Shown piece after piece: positions 53,626 through 62,395 of a stretch of 64,000 nucleotides of DNA. A model generated the notes under the pieces. It saw only the letters and a program-made list of their open reading frames with translations, searched no databases and was not told the DNA's origin. A program made the position numbers and the translations under genes. Where the stretch lies: positions 372,001-436,000 of the forward strand of contig NZ_JAHXDN010000004.1 of the NCBI RefSeq assembly GCF_019375555.1, read 5' to 3'. The number at the start of each line of letters is the position of its first letter. The first letter of the stretch is position 1. The DNA comes from Roseobacter insulae. GTDB taxonomy: Bacteria; Pseudomonadota; Alphaproteobacteria; Rhodobacterales; Rhodobacteraceae.

Positions 53626-54729
53626 TCAGTCTTTCTCCCAATCCTCACCAATCGGCATCCGGTCACGGTTCTGCTCCGACCGGATCATGTCCCTGGCATC
53701 GGCTTTCTCTTCCACCGTCGCGGGGTCAAGTTGCTCCGCACCGCGCGGTTTCGGCGCCAAAGCCAGCCGGAAGAAAATCGGAAAATGGTCCGATCCGATG
53801 TGCGGAACACGCTCCAAGGTAATCAGGCGAAAGCGCGCGTCGTGAAACAAGTGATCCAGCGGCCAGCGGAAAGCGGCGAAATCTGCGTGGAATGTGTTGT
53901 AGAGGCCCCGCCCCACCCGGGGGTCGAGAAGCTGGGAAAGCCGCTGAAACTTCCGCGTCGTCGTGGACCACGCGACATCGTTCAGATCCCCTGCGACAAT
54001 CACCGGCAAGTTCGCGCTTTGCGCTTCCAGTCCCACGAGGGCGATTTCGCTGTCGCGCCCCTTGGTATCGTGGTCGATGACCGGAGGCTCCGGGTGCAGC
54101 AGGTTCAGCTGAATGGCGTCTCCCGATTGCAGCGCAATCTCCGTCCGGATCGACGGGACGTTGCGCGTGACAAGCGTTCGGACTTCGCTGTTTGCAAGGC
54201 TCAGTCGCGAGATAAGGCAGAGACCGTAGCCGTTGTCCTGTGGCACCGTGACCCAATGTGCATAACGCGCCTTCAAGGCTTTTTGCAGGGCCGCGACCCA
54301 GGCATCGTCGACTTCGATCGCCATGATGACATCGGGATCATAGGCCGTGATTTGCGTCAGCAACCGGTCATAGGCCCGGTTGGACATTTTGACATTTGCC
54401 GACATCAGGGCGATCTGCCGGTCGGTGTCCCGTCTCAGGTCTGCCTCGGCCCCGTGCGATTGCTTCGGCCAGACCGGCGTGAACTTGACGATATAGCCTG
54501 CCTGCACCCCGGCAACAACGAGCAGAACAAGCGTTACCCAGCCAGAGGTGACCAGCGGCAGCACGACACTCAGCAGCGCGAGCAGCACGGCAAGGCAAGC
54601 AATTTGCAGACGTGGAAAAGCGAGACCACGAACGGCGCCAAGAGGCGATTTTGTCAGCGGCAGCACCGTTGCAAGGACAAGCGCCGCAGCCAGCACCCAA
54701 AAAAGGCCATTCGCAAGACTGTCGAGCAT
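53626..54729 (-). CDS. Endonuclease/exonuclease/phosphatase (EEP) family membrane protein
   Basis: This 367-residue protein has three N-terminal helices (about residues 7-22, 42-62 and 65-82) and a C-terminal EEP domain. The EEP residues are visible: SANVK (metal), AIEVDD (catalytic Glu), GDLND and the SDHFP catalytic His motif. The active site would face the periplasm or outside. Family members cleave phosphodiester or phosphomonoester bonds of nucleic acids, lipids or inositol phosphates; the substrate is not known. A ribosome-binding site close to the ATG is not clear. Confidence 0.87.
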   Translation of the reverse strand: MLDSLANGLFWVLAAALVLATVLPLTKSPLGAVRGLAFPRLQIACLAVLLALLSVVLPLVTSGWVTLVLLVVAGVQAGYIVKFTPVWPKQSHGAEADLRRDTDRQIALMSANVKMSNRAYDRLLTQITAYDPDVIMAIEVDDAWVAALQKALKARYAHWVTVPQDNGYGLCLISRLSLANSEVRTLVTRNVPSIRTEIALQSGDAIQLNLLHPEPPVIDHDTKGRDSEIALVGLEAQSANLPVIVAGDLNDVAWSTTTRKFQRLSQLLDPRVGRGLYNTFHADFAAFRWPLDHLFHDARFRLITLERVPHIGSDHFPIFFRLALAPKPRGAEQLDPATVEEKADARDMIRSEQNRDRMPIGEDWEKD

Positions 54730-54792
54730 TCGTTGTCACATCCTTCCTGGGGTCAACAGACACGAGCAGCGTTGGTTCCGACCCGGAGTTCT

Positions 54793-54834
54793 GAAAAACA
54801 AAACCCCCGATGGCGGTGCGCCCCGGGGGTTTTC
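54793..54834 (-). terminator. Terminator after trcR
   Basis: The stem AAAACCCCCG/CGGGGGTTTT closes a loop of about 13 bases and is followed on the minus strand by TTTTGTTTTT. It lies 21 bases after the trcR stop. Confidence 0.9.
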
Positions 54835-54854
54835 CTTTTGGTGTCATCCGCGCC

Positions 54855-55628
54855 TCACTTGCGCGGATCGCTGTCCTCCGCCTCGTCGTCCGAGGCCTCC
54901 TCAGGCAAGTTGAAGAAGCTATCGGCGTCAGAGAAGTCGCCTGCTTCTTCTTCCTTGGTCTCTTCCTCTGCATCACCCGACAGCGTGAATGTTTCCAACC
55001 CTTCGATGGCCGTTGGGATCTTGGGTTCCGCGTCCATTCCGAGACTTTGCTCGGTGCTGACCAGCTTGCGGCGTTCGTCGTCGCTCATCACCGGCGCGTC
55101 GGCCGCTTTCTTGGCTGCTGCTTTTTGCACCGCGGCATCCAACTCGGACTGCTTGCACAGCCCCAAAGCGACCGGATCGATGGGTTGGATATTCGAGATA
55201 TTCCAATGCGTCCGCTCGCGGATCGCCTGAATGGTGGGTTTGGTGGTCCCGACCAGCTTGCTGATCTGGCCGTCGCTCAGCTCAGGATGGAACTTGACCA
55301 GCCACAGGATCGACGCCGGGCGGTCCTGACGCTTGGACAAGGGTGTATAACGTGGGCCACGGCGCTTTTCTTCACCTTGGGCCGCTGCATTGAATTTCAA
55401 TTGCAGCTTATGCTGCGGGTTTTCCTGCGCGGCATCGATTTCGTCCTGGGTCAGCTGGTTATTGGCAATCGGATCAAATCCTTTGACACCCTGCGCCACG
55501 TCGCCATCTGCAATGCCCTGAACTTCCAGTTCATGCATGCCGACGAAATCGGCGATCTGTTTGAAACTGATTGTCGTGTTGTCTACCAGCCAGACCGCGG
55601 TGGCTTTCGCCATGATCGGTTTTGCCAT
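54855..55628 (-). CDS. trcR: TrcR / DUF1013 family regulator
   Basis: This 257-residue protein belongs to DUF1013, now described as the cell-cycle transcriptional regulator TrcR in alphaproteobacteria. The N-terminal half has HTH-like helices (ISFKQIADFVGMHELEVQGI) and a second pair (GQISKLVGTTKPTIQAIRE). The C-terminal 70 residues are very acidic. ATG 55628 has AGGAG upstream; the longer frame has no support. It has its own terminator. It is divergent from the RNase T2 gene. Confidence 0.9.
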   Translation of the reverse strand: MAKPIMAKATAVWLVDNTTISFKQIADFVGMHELEVQGIADGDVAQGVKGFDPIANNQLTQDEIDAAQENPQHKLQLKFNAAAQGEEKRRGPRYTPLSKRQDRPASILWLVKFHPELSDGQISKLVGTTKPTIQAIRERTHWNISNIQPIDPVALGLCKQSELDAAVQKAAAKKAADAPVMSDDERRKLVSTEQSLGMDAEPKIPTAIEGLETFTLSGDAEEETKEEEAGDFSDADSFFNLPEEASDDEAEDSDPRK

Positions 55629-55766
55629 TTTTATACTCCTGTCTACATCTCGGAACCCACAACTCTCCCGTCGCCTGAAAGGGCTGTCCCGGAGGGTCGG
55701 AACGGTTTCCATTGTGGGGGAACTTGTGGCTTATATAAGCAGACAAACCGAATAAGGAAAGACCCA

Positions 55767-56396
55767 ATGCGCTGGCTGCTCGCCTGGATGTTTTTCGCGA
55801 TACCTGTCGCGGCGCAGGAAGATGTTGCCGGCAATTTCGATTATTATGTCCTCTCTCTCAGTTGGTCACCCAACTGGTGCGCCATCGAAGGCGATGCGCG
55901 ACAGTCGCCGCAATGCGATGCTGGCAGGAACCACGGGTGGATACTGCATGGGCTTTGGCCACAATATGATCGTGGCTACCCGTCATACTGCAACTCGTCG
56001 CACCGAAACCCTTCCCGCCGCATGACATCTGAGATGTCCGACATCATGGGCACCTCGGGTCTCGCGTGGCACCAGTGGAAAAAACACGGGCGTTGCACCG
56101 GGCTGGATGCGCCGGACTACTACGCCCTGTCCCGCGAGGCATACGGGCGCATCACCCGTCCGCAGGTTTTTCGCAAGCTGGAGGAAACAGTCCGCCTGCC
56201 CGCTGCAGTGGTCGAGGAAGCATTTTTGCAGGAAAATCCGGCATTGTCGGCGGATATGATCACCATCACCTGCAAGAACGGGCATGTTCAGGAGGCACGC
56301 ATCTGCCTTGACCGCGGCCTCGCACCGCGCCGCTGCGCCCCGGATGTATTGCACGACTGCACCGCGACCGACGCCCTCTTCGCCCCCCTGCGGTAG
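55767..56396 (+). CDS. Ribonuclease T2 family protein, secreted
   Basis: This 209-residue protein has a signal peptide (MRWLLAWMFFAIPVAA, cut near residue 16) and the RNase T2 active sites CAS1 HGLWPQ and CAS2 WKKHGRC, each with its catalytic His. It cleaves single-stranded RNA in the periplasm or outside. Its start has AAGGA upstream. A longer frame reading back over trcR is an artefact of the antisense strand. Confidence 0.93.
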   Translation: MRWLLAWMFFAIPVAAQEDVAGNFDYYVLSLSWSPNWCAIEGDARQSPQCDAGRNHGWILHGLWPQYDRGYPSYCNSSHRNPSRRMTSEMSDIMGTSGLAWHQWKKHGRCTGLDAPDYYALSREAYGRITRPQVFRKLEETVRLPAAVVEEAFLQENPALSADMITITCKNGHVQEARICLDRGLAPRRCAPDVLHDCTATDALFAPLR

Positions 56397-56402
56397 CTGC
56401 AA

Positions 56403-57377
56403 TCACAGGGTCAGTATCGTACTTCCAGTCGTTTTCCGGGCTTCCAGCGCTTCATGCGCCGCACGGACGTCGCTCAGGGCAAAACGCTGATCAATTCGGA
56501 TTTTCACCTCGCCAGCCACTACTTTTTCAAACAGGTGCCGCGCCATCTCCTGACAGGTTTCGCGATCGCCCGTATGTGCAAAAAGCGTCGGGCGGGTGAT
56601 TTTCAATGACCCTTTCTGTGCCAGAACCGCAAGGTTGAAAGGTGGCACAGGGCCCGAGGCATTGCCGAACGAGATCATCATGCCCAACGGTTTCAGGCTG
56701 TCCAGCGATCCTTCGAACGTATCAGCGCCAACTGAATCCATCACCACGTCAACGCCGGCGCGGTTTGTCAGCTCCTGCACCCGCGCTGGCCAATCCTCTG
56801 TCCGGTAGTTGATGCAATGCGCAGCACCGTGCTCAAGGGCCAGAGCACACTTCTCATCCGTTCCGGCCGTCCCGATCAGCGTGATGCCTTCGGACCGCGC
56901 CCATTGGCAGGCGATCAATCCAACGCCACCCGCCGCTGCATGAAAGAGCACTGTGTCGCCACGCGCCACCGGATGAGTACGGTGAAACAGATACTCGACA
57001 GTCATGCCCTTCAGCATCATGGCAGCGGCTTCGTCGAGAGAGATACCCTCCGGTAAGGGGCACACCTGGGCCGCCGGCATCACCCGCGCTTCGGCATAGG
57101 CCCCCGCGGGGGTTGCGGCATATGCGGCGCGATCTCCGACCTTCAGGTGCGTCACACCATCACCCACCGCTTCGATGATCCCCGCAGCCTCCATTCCCAG
57201 CGCGTGAGGCAAGTCCAGCGGGTACAGTCCCGAGCGCTGGTAAACGTCGATGAAATTCAGGCCACACGCCGCATGAGCAATGCGCACCTCGCCCGGCCCG
57301 GGTGAACCGACCTCCCGGTCAACCAGTGTCATGACCTCGGGCCCACCGGTGCGCTCTATGATAACGGTCTGTGCCAT
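56403..57377 (-). CDS. Quinone oxidoreductase (zeta-crystallin type MDR)
   Basis: This 324-residue zinc-free medium-chain reductase uses NADPH. It has the HAAAGGVGLIACQWA cofactor segment and the GLNFIDVYQRSGLYP motif of the quinone-reductase subgroup. It converges with the RNase T2 gene and is followed upstream by a second MDR of the same broad type 67 bases away, so a small gene set may act on enones or quinones. Substrate unknown. Confidence 0.9.
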   Translation of the reverse strand: MAQTVIIERTGGPEVMTLVDREVGSPGPGEVRIAHAACGLNFIDVYQRSGLYPLDLPHALGMEAAGIIEAVGDGVTHLKVGDRAAYAATPAGAYAEARVMPAAQVCPLPEGISLDEAAAMMLKGMTVEYLFHRTHPVARGDTVLFHAAAGGVGLIACQWARSEGITLIGTAGTDEKCALALEHGAAHCINYRTEDWPARVQELTNRAGVDVVMDSVGADTFEGSLDSLKPLGMMISFGNASGPVPPFNLAVLAQKGSLKITRPTLFAHTGDRETCQEMARHLFEKVVAGEVKIRIDQRFALSDVRAAHEALEARKTTGSTILTL

Positions 57378-57444
57378 CTTGCCCTCCTTCGCCTGTAGCT
57401 GGCCAGGGTCCGACGCTTCCCACCGCGCATCGGGCTGCCGCAGC

Positions 57445-58428
57445 TCAGCTGACTTTCAAAACAATTTTACCAATATGGCCGGAGCTTTCCATCCGTGCAT
57501 GCGCCTCACCTGCCTTTTCCAGGTCGAACTGCTGGTCCATGATCGGCGCCACCTGCCGTGAGGCCAGCAACGGCCAGACCGCTTCGCGCAGATCCTGTGC
57601 AATCCGGGCTTTCGCCAAGTCGCTTTGCGGTCGCAGGGTGCTGCCTGTCATGGTCAGACGCCGCGTCATCAGCGGTGTGAAATTGACTTCAACCTTGGGC
57701 CCGCTGAGAAAGGCGATCTGCACGAGGCGTCCATCGTCCGCCAATGTCTTAAGGTTGCGCGGAATGTAGTCGCCGCCAACCATGTCAAGGATCAGATCGG
57801 CCCCACCCTCGGCCCTCACGACCTCGACAAAATCCTGCTCGCGGTAGTTGATAGCGATCTCCGCACCCAGTTCGTTGCAAGCGTCGCATTTGTCTGCTGA
57901 CCCGGCCGTGGTGAACACGCGCGCACCGAAGGCGCGCGCCAGCTGGATGGCAGTTGTCCCGATGCCGGATGATCCGCCATGGACCAAAAACCGCTCTCCG
58001 GCCTGCAAACCACCCCGGGTGAAGACATTTGACCAGACCGTGAAATAAGTCTCCGGCAGGCAGGCGGCTTCTTTCAGCCCCATGTCTTCGGGAACCGGCA
58101 GGCAATGCGCGGCAGGCGTCGCGACATAGTCGGCGTACCCTCCTCCAGGCAACAAAGCGCAGACCTGATCCCCCACCTGGAGGGACGTCACGCCATCCCC
58201 CAGGGCCACGACCTCTCCAGAGGCCTCCAAGCCCGGCAGATCGCTGGCAGTGGGCGGCGGCGCATAGAGACCTGCCCGTTGCAGGGCGTCGGGCCTGTTC
58301 ACGCCCGCCCAGGCGACCTTGATCACAACCTGCCCATGCGCTGGTTCGGGCACTGGCCGCTCCGTCAGTTTCAGAACATCCGGCCCGCCGGGTTCGGTTA
58401 TTTCGACAGCGCGCATCATCTTGGTCAT
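57445..58428 (-). CDS. NAD(P)H quinone oxidoreductase, PIG3 family
   Basis: This 327-residue MDR has the PIG3/TP53I3-like features GVNRPDALQRAGLY, PGLEASGEV and VHGGSSGIGTTAIQLA. ATG 58428 has AAGGA upstream. It lies 67 bases before the other quinone reductase gene and 75 after the COQ9 gene on the same strand, so it may belong to a ubiquinone-related set. Substrate unknown. Confidence 0.9.
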   Translation of the reverse strand: MTKMMRAVEITEPGGPDVLKLTERPVPEPAHGQVVIKVAWAGVNRPDALQRAGLYAPPPTASDLPGLEASGEVVALGDGVTSLQVGDQVCALLPGGGYADYVATPAAHCLPVPEDMGLKEAACLPETYFTVWSNVFTRGGLQAGERFLVHGGSSGIGTTAIQLARAFGARVFTTAGSADKCDACNELGAEIAINYREQDFVEVVRAEGGADLILDMVGGDYIPRNLKTLADDGRLVQIAFLSGPKVEVNFTPLMTRRLTMTGSTLRPQSDLAKARIAQDLREAVWPLLASRQVAPIMDQQFDLEKAGEAHARMESSGHIGKIVLKVS

Positions 58429-58503
58429 GATCTTGGTCCTTTCTGCTGGCCCCTGCCTAGCAGCACCGTTCGGAATGGCCAACCAAAGTCACTCACCCGC
58501 GGG

Positions 58504-59202
58504 TCACTCGCGCGGTGCCGTCCAGCTGCCCGGCAATTCCATGTTTGGCATGCGCGTAGGTGCTTTGATATGGCTCATCAGCCAATTGGGCCCGGTCATC
58601 AGACGGCTGAGCGTTGGGCTTTGGCGCACCCGCGCCTTCAGTTTCTCGATCTGCATCACATCTTCAATGCGACGATCCAGAAACTCCCACGTGGACATAT
58701 GATCGGGGCTGTCATCGCCCAGCCAGTAAAGGACAGTGGCCGAATACACCCCCCCCAGTGTTGCGCGCTTAGTGTACCAATTTACATCGTCCGACGTATC
58801 GCCGAGGGCATCCCATATCCGATCCGCCGTGCCCCAGATCAGCTTGGCGCCATCTGCCGCGTGCATCGGCAAGGCAAAGAGCGTCGTGCCGCGTCTCACC
58901 GCTTCCTTGTCCGTGACAGCTTCGAGCCGGAACCGCACGGCTGCTGCAATTTTGTCCCGGAATTTCAGATCCGCCATGTTTTCCGTCTTGAGGCGTGCGA
59001 CCATCGCATCATCCCCACGGTGGTGAAAGGCGATCGCCAGATCAACGGCGCCACGCGGACAGACCGCCCGCGCCACGGCTGGCGCAATATCCGCATCGCG
59101 GATGGCCGCCTTGAACGTTGCCGGGGACCACCCGTCAAAGGCGACGTGGGTGAGCGCCGCGTCCAAAAGCAGTGATTTTGTGGTCTCATAAGGGACGGTC
59201 AT
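58504..59202 (-). CDS. COQ9 family protein
   Basis: This 232-residue protein resembles COQ9, a lipid-binding helper in ubiquinone synthesis (it works with COQ7 in mitochondria). It has a TetR-like N-terminal helical region (GWSPATFKAAIRDADI) and the C-terminal COQ9 stretch WYTKRATLGGVYSATVLYWL. In alphaproteobacteria it often lies beside rpsU, as here. It is divergent from rpsU. Confidence 0.9.
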   Translation of the reverse strand: MTVPYETTKSLLLDAALTHVAFDGWSPATFKAAIRDADIAPAVARAVCPRGAVDLAIAFHHRGDDAMVARLKTENMADLKFRDKIAAAVRFRLEAVTDKEAVRRGTTLFALPMHAADGAKLIWGTADRIWDALGDTSDDVNWYTKRATLGGVYSATVLYWLGDDSPDHMSTWEFLDRRIEDVMQIEKLKARVRQSPTLSRLMTGPNWLMSHIKAPTRMPNMELPGSWTAPRE

Positions 59203-59301
59203 GGCATTTCTCCGGGTTCAGACGGTCGATACACTGGACAAGATAGTGTGTCCTTGCTATATGCCCACTTCCTGCAATTCCTTGCAACTCAACTTAGAAA
59301 G

Positions 59302-59315
59302 GTGGTGAAAACCAC
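59302..59315 (+). promoter_or_regulatory. Hairpin with GAAA tetraloop directly before the rpsU start codon
   Basis: GTGGT-GAAA-ACCAC forms a 5-base stem with a GNRA loop, ending at the base before ATG. It overlaps the AGGTGG ribosome-binding site, so it could gate translation of S21. Confidence 0.45.
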
Positions 59316-59522
59316 ATGCAGGTTAGTGTTCGCGACAACAACGTCGATCAGGCGCTTCGTGCCCTGAAGAAAAAGCTACAGCGTGAAGGTGTCTTCCGTG
59401 AAATGAAGCTCAAGCAGCATTTCGAGAAGCCGTCCGAGAAAAAAGCACGCGAGAAAGCTGAAGCGATCCGCCGCGCCCGTAAACTGGCGCGCAAAAAGGC
59501 CCAACGCGAAGGGATGCTCTGA
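59316..59522 (+). CDS. rpsU: 30S ribosomal protein S21
   Basis: This 68-residue basic protein has the S21 signature [20 protein letters not shown] and a Lys/Arg-rich tail. A hairpin sits directly in front of its start and a strong terminator is 31 bases after the stop. It is divergent from the COQ9 gene. Confidence 0.97.
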   Translation: MQVSVRDNNVDQALRALKKKLQREGVFREMKLKQHFEKPSEKKAREKAEAIRRARKLARKKAQREGML

Positions 59523-59553
59523 GCAAACCCGGCCGCGAGGCTTTCGAAAAAGC

Positions 59554-59586
59554 ACCCTTGTACGTGAAAACGTGCAAGGGTTTTTT
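59554..59586 (+). terminator. Terminator after rpsU
   Basis: ACCCTTGTACGT and ACGTGCAAGGGT form a 12-pair stem (one G-U) with a GAAA-type loop, followed by six T. Confidence 0.92.
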
Positions 59587-59720
59587 GTTCCGCCCGACCG
59601 CGATGTATCCAAAATCGTTAAACTGCTGGTAAAAATGACGGTTTTTTGCGCGCTCAGACCCACCGGTTGTTAAGGCACCTGCGGCACAACAGGTTCAGTG
59701 TCGAATGACGGAGCCGGATT

Positions 59721-61697
59721 GTGGACAGCAAACCCTTGGTCACCAAGCGTGAAAAAGGCTTGGCCATGCGCAAATGTGCGATCTCGCTGGCCGTTCTGGC
59801 AACCTTCACCGGTCTGATCACCCTCGGTGTCCATCTGCTAGTTGATTGGGCCATTACGGAGACGATCAAGAAACACGCTGAAATGTCCGCGGTAAAATGG
59901 GCGGAGGAATTCAATGAAAATCTTCCGGCATCGGGTGATCTTCTGGCAGGCCAGTCCCTGACGGCTGGTCAACAATCCGTCATTGAATCGGCGATGAACT
60001 ACGGCCACGTCTACGCCTTCATCGTGTATAATACGGATGGTCGTGCCGTTTATTCATCCGACTACGGAGTGTCTTCGTCAGTGGCCGACCAGCCGGTGAA
60101 CAAGACAGCGCTTGCCGTTGTTGCCTCGAAAAACTCGAGCATTGACGTGGTTCAGAAAGTCAGCCCGACGGGCAGTCAGAGCGTGTTTGTCGACGCCCTT
60201 GTGCCCGCGAAAGACGAAACCGGCACTGTGATTGGCGCGGTACAGCTGTATCTGGACGAGTCGGAACCTGCAGCGTTTTATACCAGTTTCCTGGATTGGA
60301 TCGCCCTTCTGCTGCCGATCCTATGCGCCATTATCTACATCGTGCCGGCATTTGCCTTCATCCTGAAGCGCGAACAAGCATTTGCACGCACAAAGTGGGT
60401 CCATCATCTGTCGCGTTTCGATACGCTCACCGGCGCCCTGAACCGGCACACCATGAGTACCGAGTGCAAGGAAAGGTTCGCGGACCGTGCCACCAACAGG
60501 AAAATCGGTGTGTTCTTCATGGACGTCGATAAATTCAAGACCATCAACGATACGAACGGCCACGAGTTTGGTGACGCATATCTGAAACACATCGCGTCCA
60601 TCCTGATCAGCAGCGTCCGGGACATCGACCTTGTGGGTCGTATGGGCGGGGATGAGTTTGTCATTGCCTTCCCCGACGCCACGCATGAGCTTTTGGACAC
60701 TGTGGGGGAACGCATTCTTCAGGAGGCGCGCAAACCCTTCGAATACAAGGGAAAGACGATCCAGGGCAGCATCAGTATCGGATCGCACCTCGCCGACCTT
60801 GACGAAGATGGCCCCGGCGCGCTCCATGCTGCGGATCTTGCGCTCTATCATGCCAAGACGCAGGGGCGGAACACGTTGCAGTGGTATTTCCGCGAGCTCG
60901 ATACCGCGATGATCCGGCGATGCGCCGTGGAAGCTCGCATACGCGATGCGTTGCGGGACGACGCGTTCGAGACGCATTTTCAGCCTCTGACAGATGCCGC
61001 GAATGGATCCATTGTCGGATTTGAGGCGTTGCTGCGTCTCAACGACGCCGATGGTCACCCGATATCGCCCGCAGAATTCGTTCCGATTGCCGAAGAGACC
61101 TGCATGATCCAGGAAATTGGCATGAAGGCGCTGCGGCAGGCCATCGAGGCCGCCAAATCGTGGCCGGAGCACATCTTCCTGTCGGTCAATTTGTCTCCCG
61201 CGCAATTCGCTTCCGGGGATCTTGTAGACGACGTTCAGGCCCTTCTCGACGCGCTTGATTTTCCCGCCGGCCGGCTTGAGCTTGAGGTCACTGAAAGCCT
61301 TCTGATGGCTGATGAAGACCGCGTCTCGGCCCAGTTGCATGGGCTGAAACGCATGGGGATTGCCATCGCCATGGATGACTTCGGTACCGGCTACTCCAGC
61401 CTTGGCTACTTGTGGAAATACGACTTCGACAAGCTGAAAATCGACCGGGTGTTCCTGGAAGGGTTTGACTTCGATCCCGTACGGTATCGCGAGATCATCG
61501 AAACCATTGTTACCCTGGGCCACAAGATGGGCATGCAAGTCACCATCGAAGGTGTGGAGACCGAACTGCAGACGGACATGCTCAAGGACTTTGCCTGCGA
61601 CCAGTATCAGGGGTTTCTGTTTGGCAAACCAATGCCAGCCGATCAGGCGCTGGCTGCGGTTTCTGTCAACTCACTGGGCGATACGTCGGCCGCCTAG
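59721..61697 (+). CDS. Membrane GGDEF-EAL cyclic-di-GMP protein
   Basis: This 658-residue protein has an N-terminal helix (about 19-44), a periplasmic sensor of about 150 residues, a second helix (about 193-218), then GGDEF and EAL domains. The GGDEF site is intact (MGGDEF), so cyclase activity is possible; the usual RxxD I-site is not obvious. The EAL motifs are all there: EALLR, NLSPAQF, EVTES, DDFGTGYSSLGYL, KIDRVF and EGVET, so phosphodiesterase activity is likely. It starts at GTG 59721 (GGAG eight bases upstream); ATG 59766 is an alternative. Confidence 0.93.
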   Translation: MDSKPLVTKREKGLAMRKCAISLAVLATFTGLITLGVHLLVDWAITETIKKHAEMSAVKWAEEFNENLPASGDLLAGQSLTAGQQSVIESAMNYGHVYAFIVYNTDGRAVYSSDYGVSSSVADQPVNKTALAVVASKNSSIDVVQKVSPTGSQSVFVDALVPAKDETGTVIGAVQLYLDESEPAAFYTSFLDWIALLLPILCAIIYIVPAFAFILKREQAFARTKWVHHLSRFDTLTGALNRHTMSTECKERFADRATNRKIGVFFMDVDKFKTINDTNGHEFGDAYLKHIASILISSVRDIDLVGRMGGDEFVIAFPDATHELLDTVGERILQEARKPFEYKGKTIQGSISIGSHLADLDEDGPGALHAADLALYHAKTQGRNTLQWYFRELDTAMIRRCAVEARIRDALRDDAFETHFQPLTDAANGSIVGFEALLRLNDADGHPISPAEFVPIAEETCMIQEIGMKALRQAIEAAKSWPEHIFLSVNLSPAQFASGDLVDDVQALLDALDFPAGRLELEVTESLLMADEDRVSAQLHGLKRMGIAIAMDDFGTGYSSLGYLWKYDFDKLKIDRVFLEGFDFDPVRYREIIETIVTLGHKMGMQVTIEGVETELQTDMLKDFACDQYQGFLFGKPMPADQALAAVSVNSLGDTSAA

Positions 61698-61796
61698 CAG
61701 CTGACCCCCTTGCATGCGGCCTGAAACATGCACCCGGTACCATCGGGCCCGCCCGTCCAATCGGATACACCGCCGCCAGATGCGCGACCTCCGCGA

Positions 61797-62255
61797 TCAT
61801 ACGGGCAGAGCAGTTGTCTTGAAAACCGTGCGAAGCGCAAAACTCGACTGCATCTGGCCCACGCCCGGCAGTCGCGCAAGATGCTGCCGGTGAATGCGGG
61901 CGAAATCCTCTGTGTTTTCTGCAACGACCTTGAGCAGGTAGTCAGCGGTGCCCGCCATCAGATGACACTCCAGCACATCGGGAATGCGGCTTACCGCTTT
62001 TTCAAAGGCCTCCAGCACCTCATCAGCCTGCCCCTGCAACGTGATTTCCACGAAAACCGTGGTCGGCACCCCCATTTTGCGGGCGTCCAGAAGCGCCACA
62101 TAGTCGCGGATATAGCCGTCCTTCTCCAGACGCTGCACCCGCCTGTGACACGCGGAGGGCGACAGGTTCACCGCTTCGCTCAGCTCAGCATTGGGCATGC
62201 GCCCCTTTTGCTGCAACGATTTGAGAATCCGTCGATCTGTTGCATCCAGGTTCAT
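61797..62255 (-). CDS. Lrp/AsnC family regulator, probably of ald
   Basis: This 152-residue protein has an N-terminal HTH (SEAVNLSPSACHRRVQRLEK) and a RAM effector domain (residues about 70-150). It is divergent from ald, 140 bases away, the usual place for an activator sensing Ala. A GTTG-TG-CAAC palindrome lies in the gap (62286-62295). ATG 62255 gives the standard N-terminus. Called AldR-like by context, not by sequence detail. Confidence 0.92.
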   Translation of the reverse strand: MNLDATDRRILKSLQQKGRMPNAELSEAVNLSPSACHRRVQRLEKDGYIRDYVALLDARKMGVPTTVFVEITLQGQADEVLEAFEKAVSRIPDVLECHLMAGTADYLLKVVAENTEDFARIHRQHLARLPGVGQMQSSFALRTVFKTTALPV

Positions 62256-62395
62256 TTGCGCAAGGTTCTCCCAAAATCTCTGTCTGTTGTGCAACTATAT
62301 CCGAAGAACACCGCGAATGACGAGGTGAAATCGGTGCGACATTGCACGTGGATTGCCCTAGTCTCCGCGCAAACACTTTGGTGGAGGAGACACCT

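Noticed and set aside
53242-55230. A 662-codon plus-strand frame opposite the decarboxylase leader, EEP and trcR genes
   Set aside because: It is antisense to three supported genes, with low-complexity basic translation and no motif.
54810-56396. A 528-codon plus-strand frame containing RNase T2 at its end
   Set aside because: The first part is antisense to trcR and its translation has no domain. The RNase T2 part has its own ATG, signal peptide and ribosome-binding site at 55767.
60321-61538. A 405-codon minus-strand frame across the GGDEF-EAL gene
   Set aside because: It is the antisense shadow; the plus strand carries all catalytic motifs.
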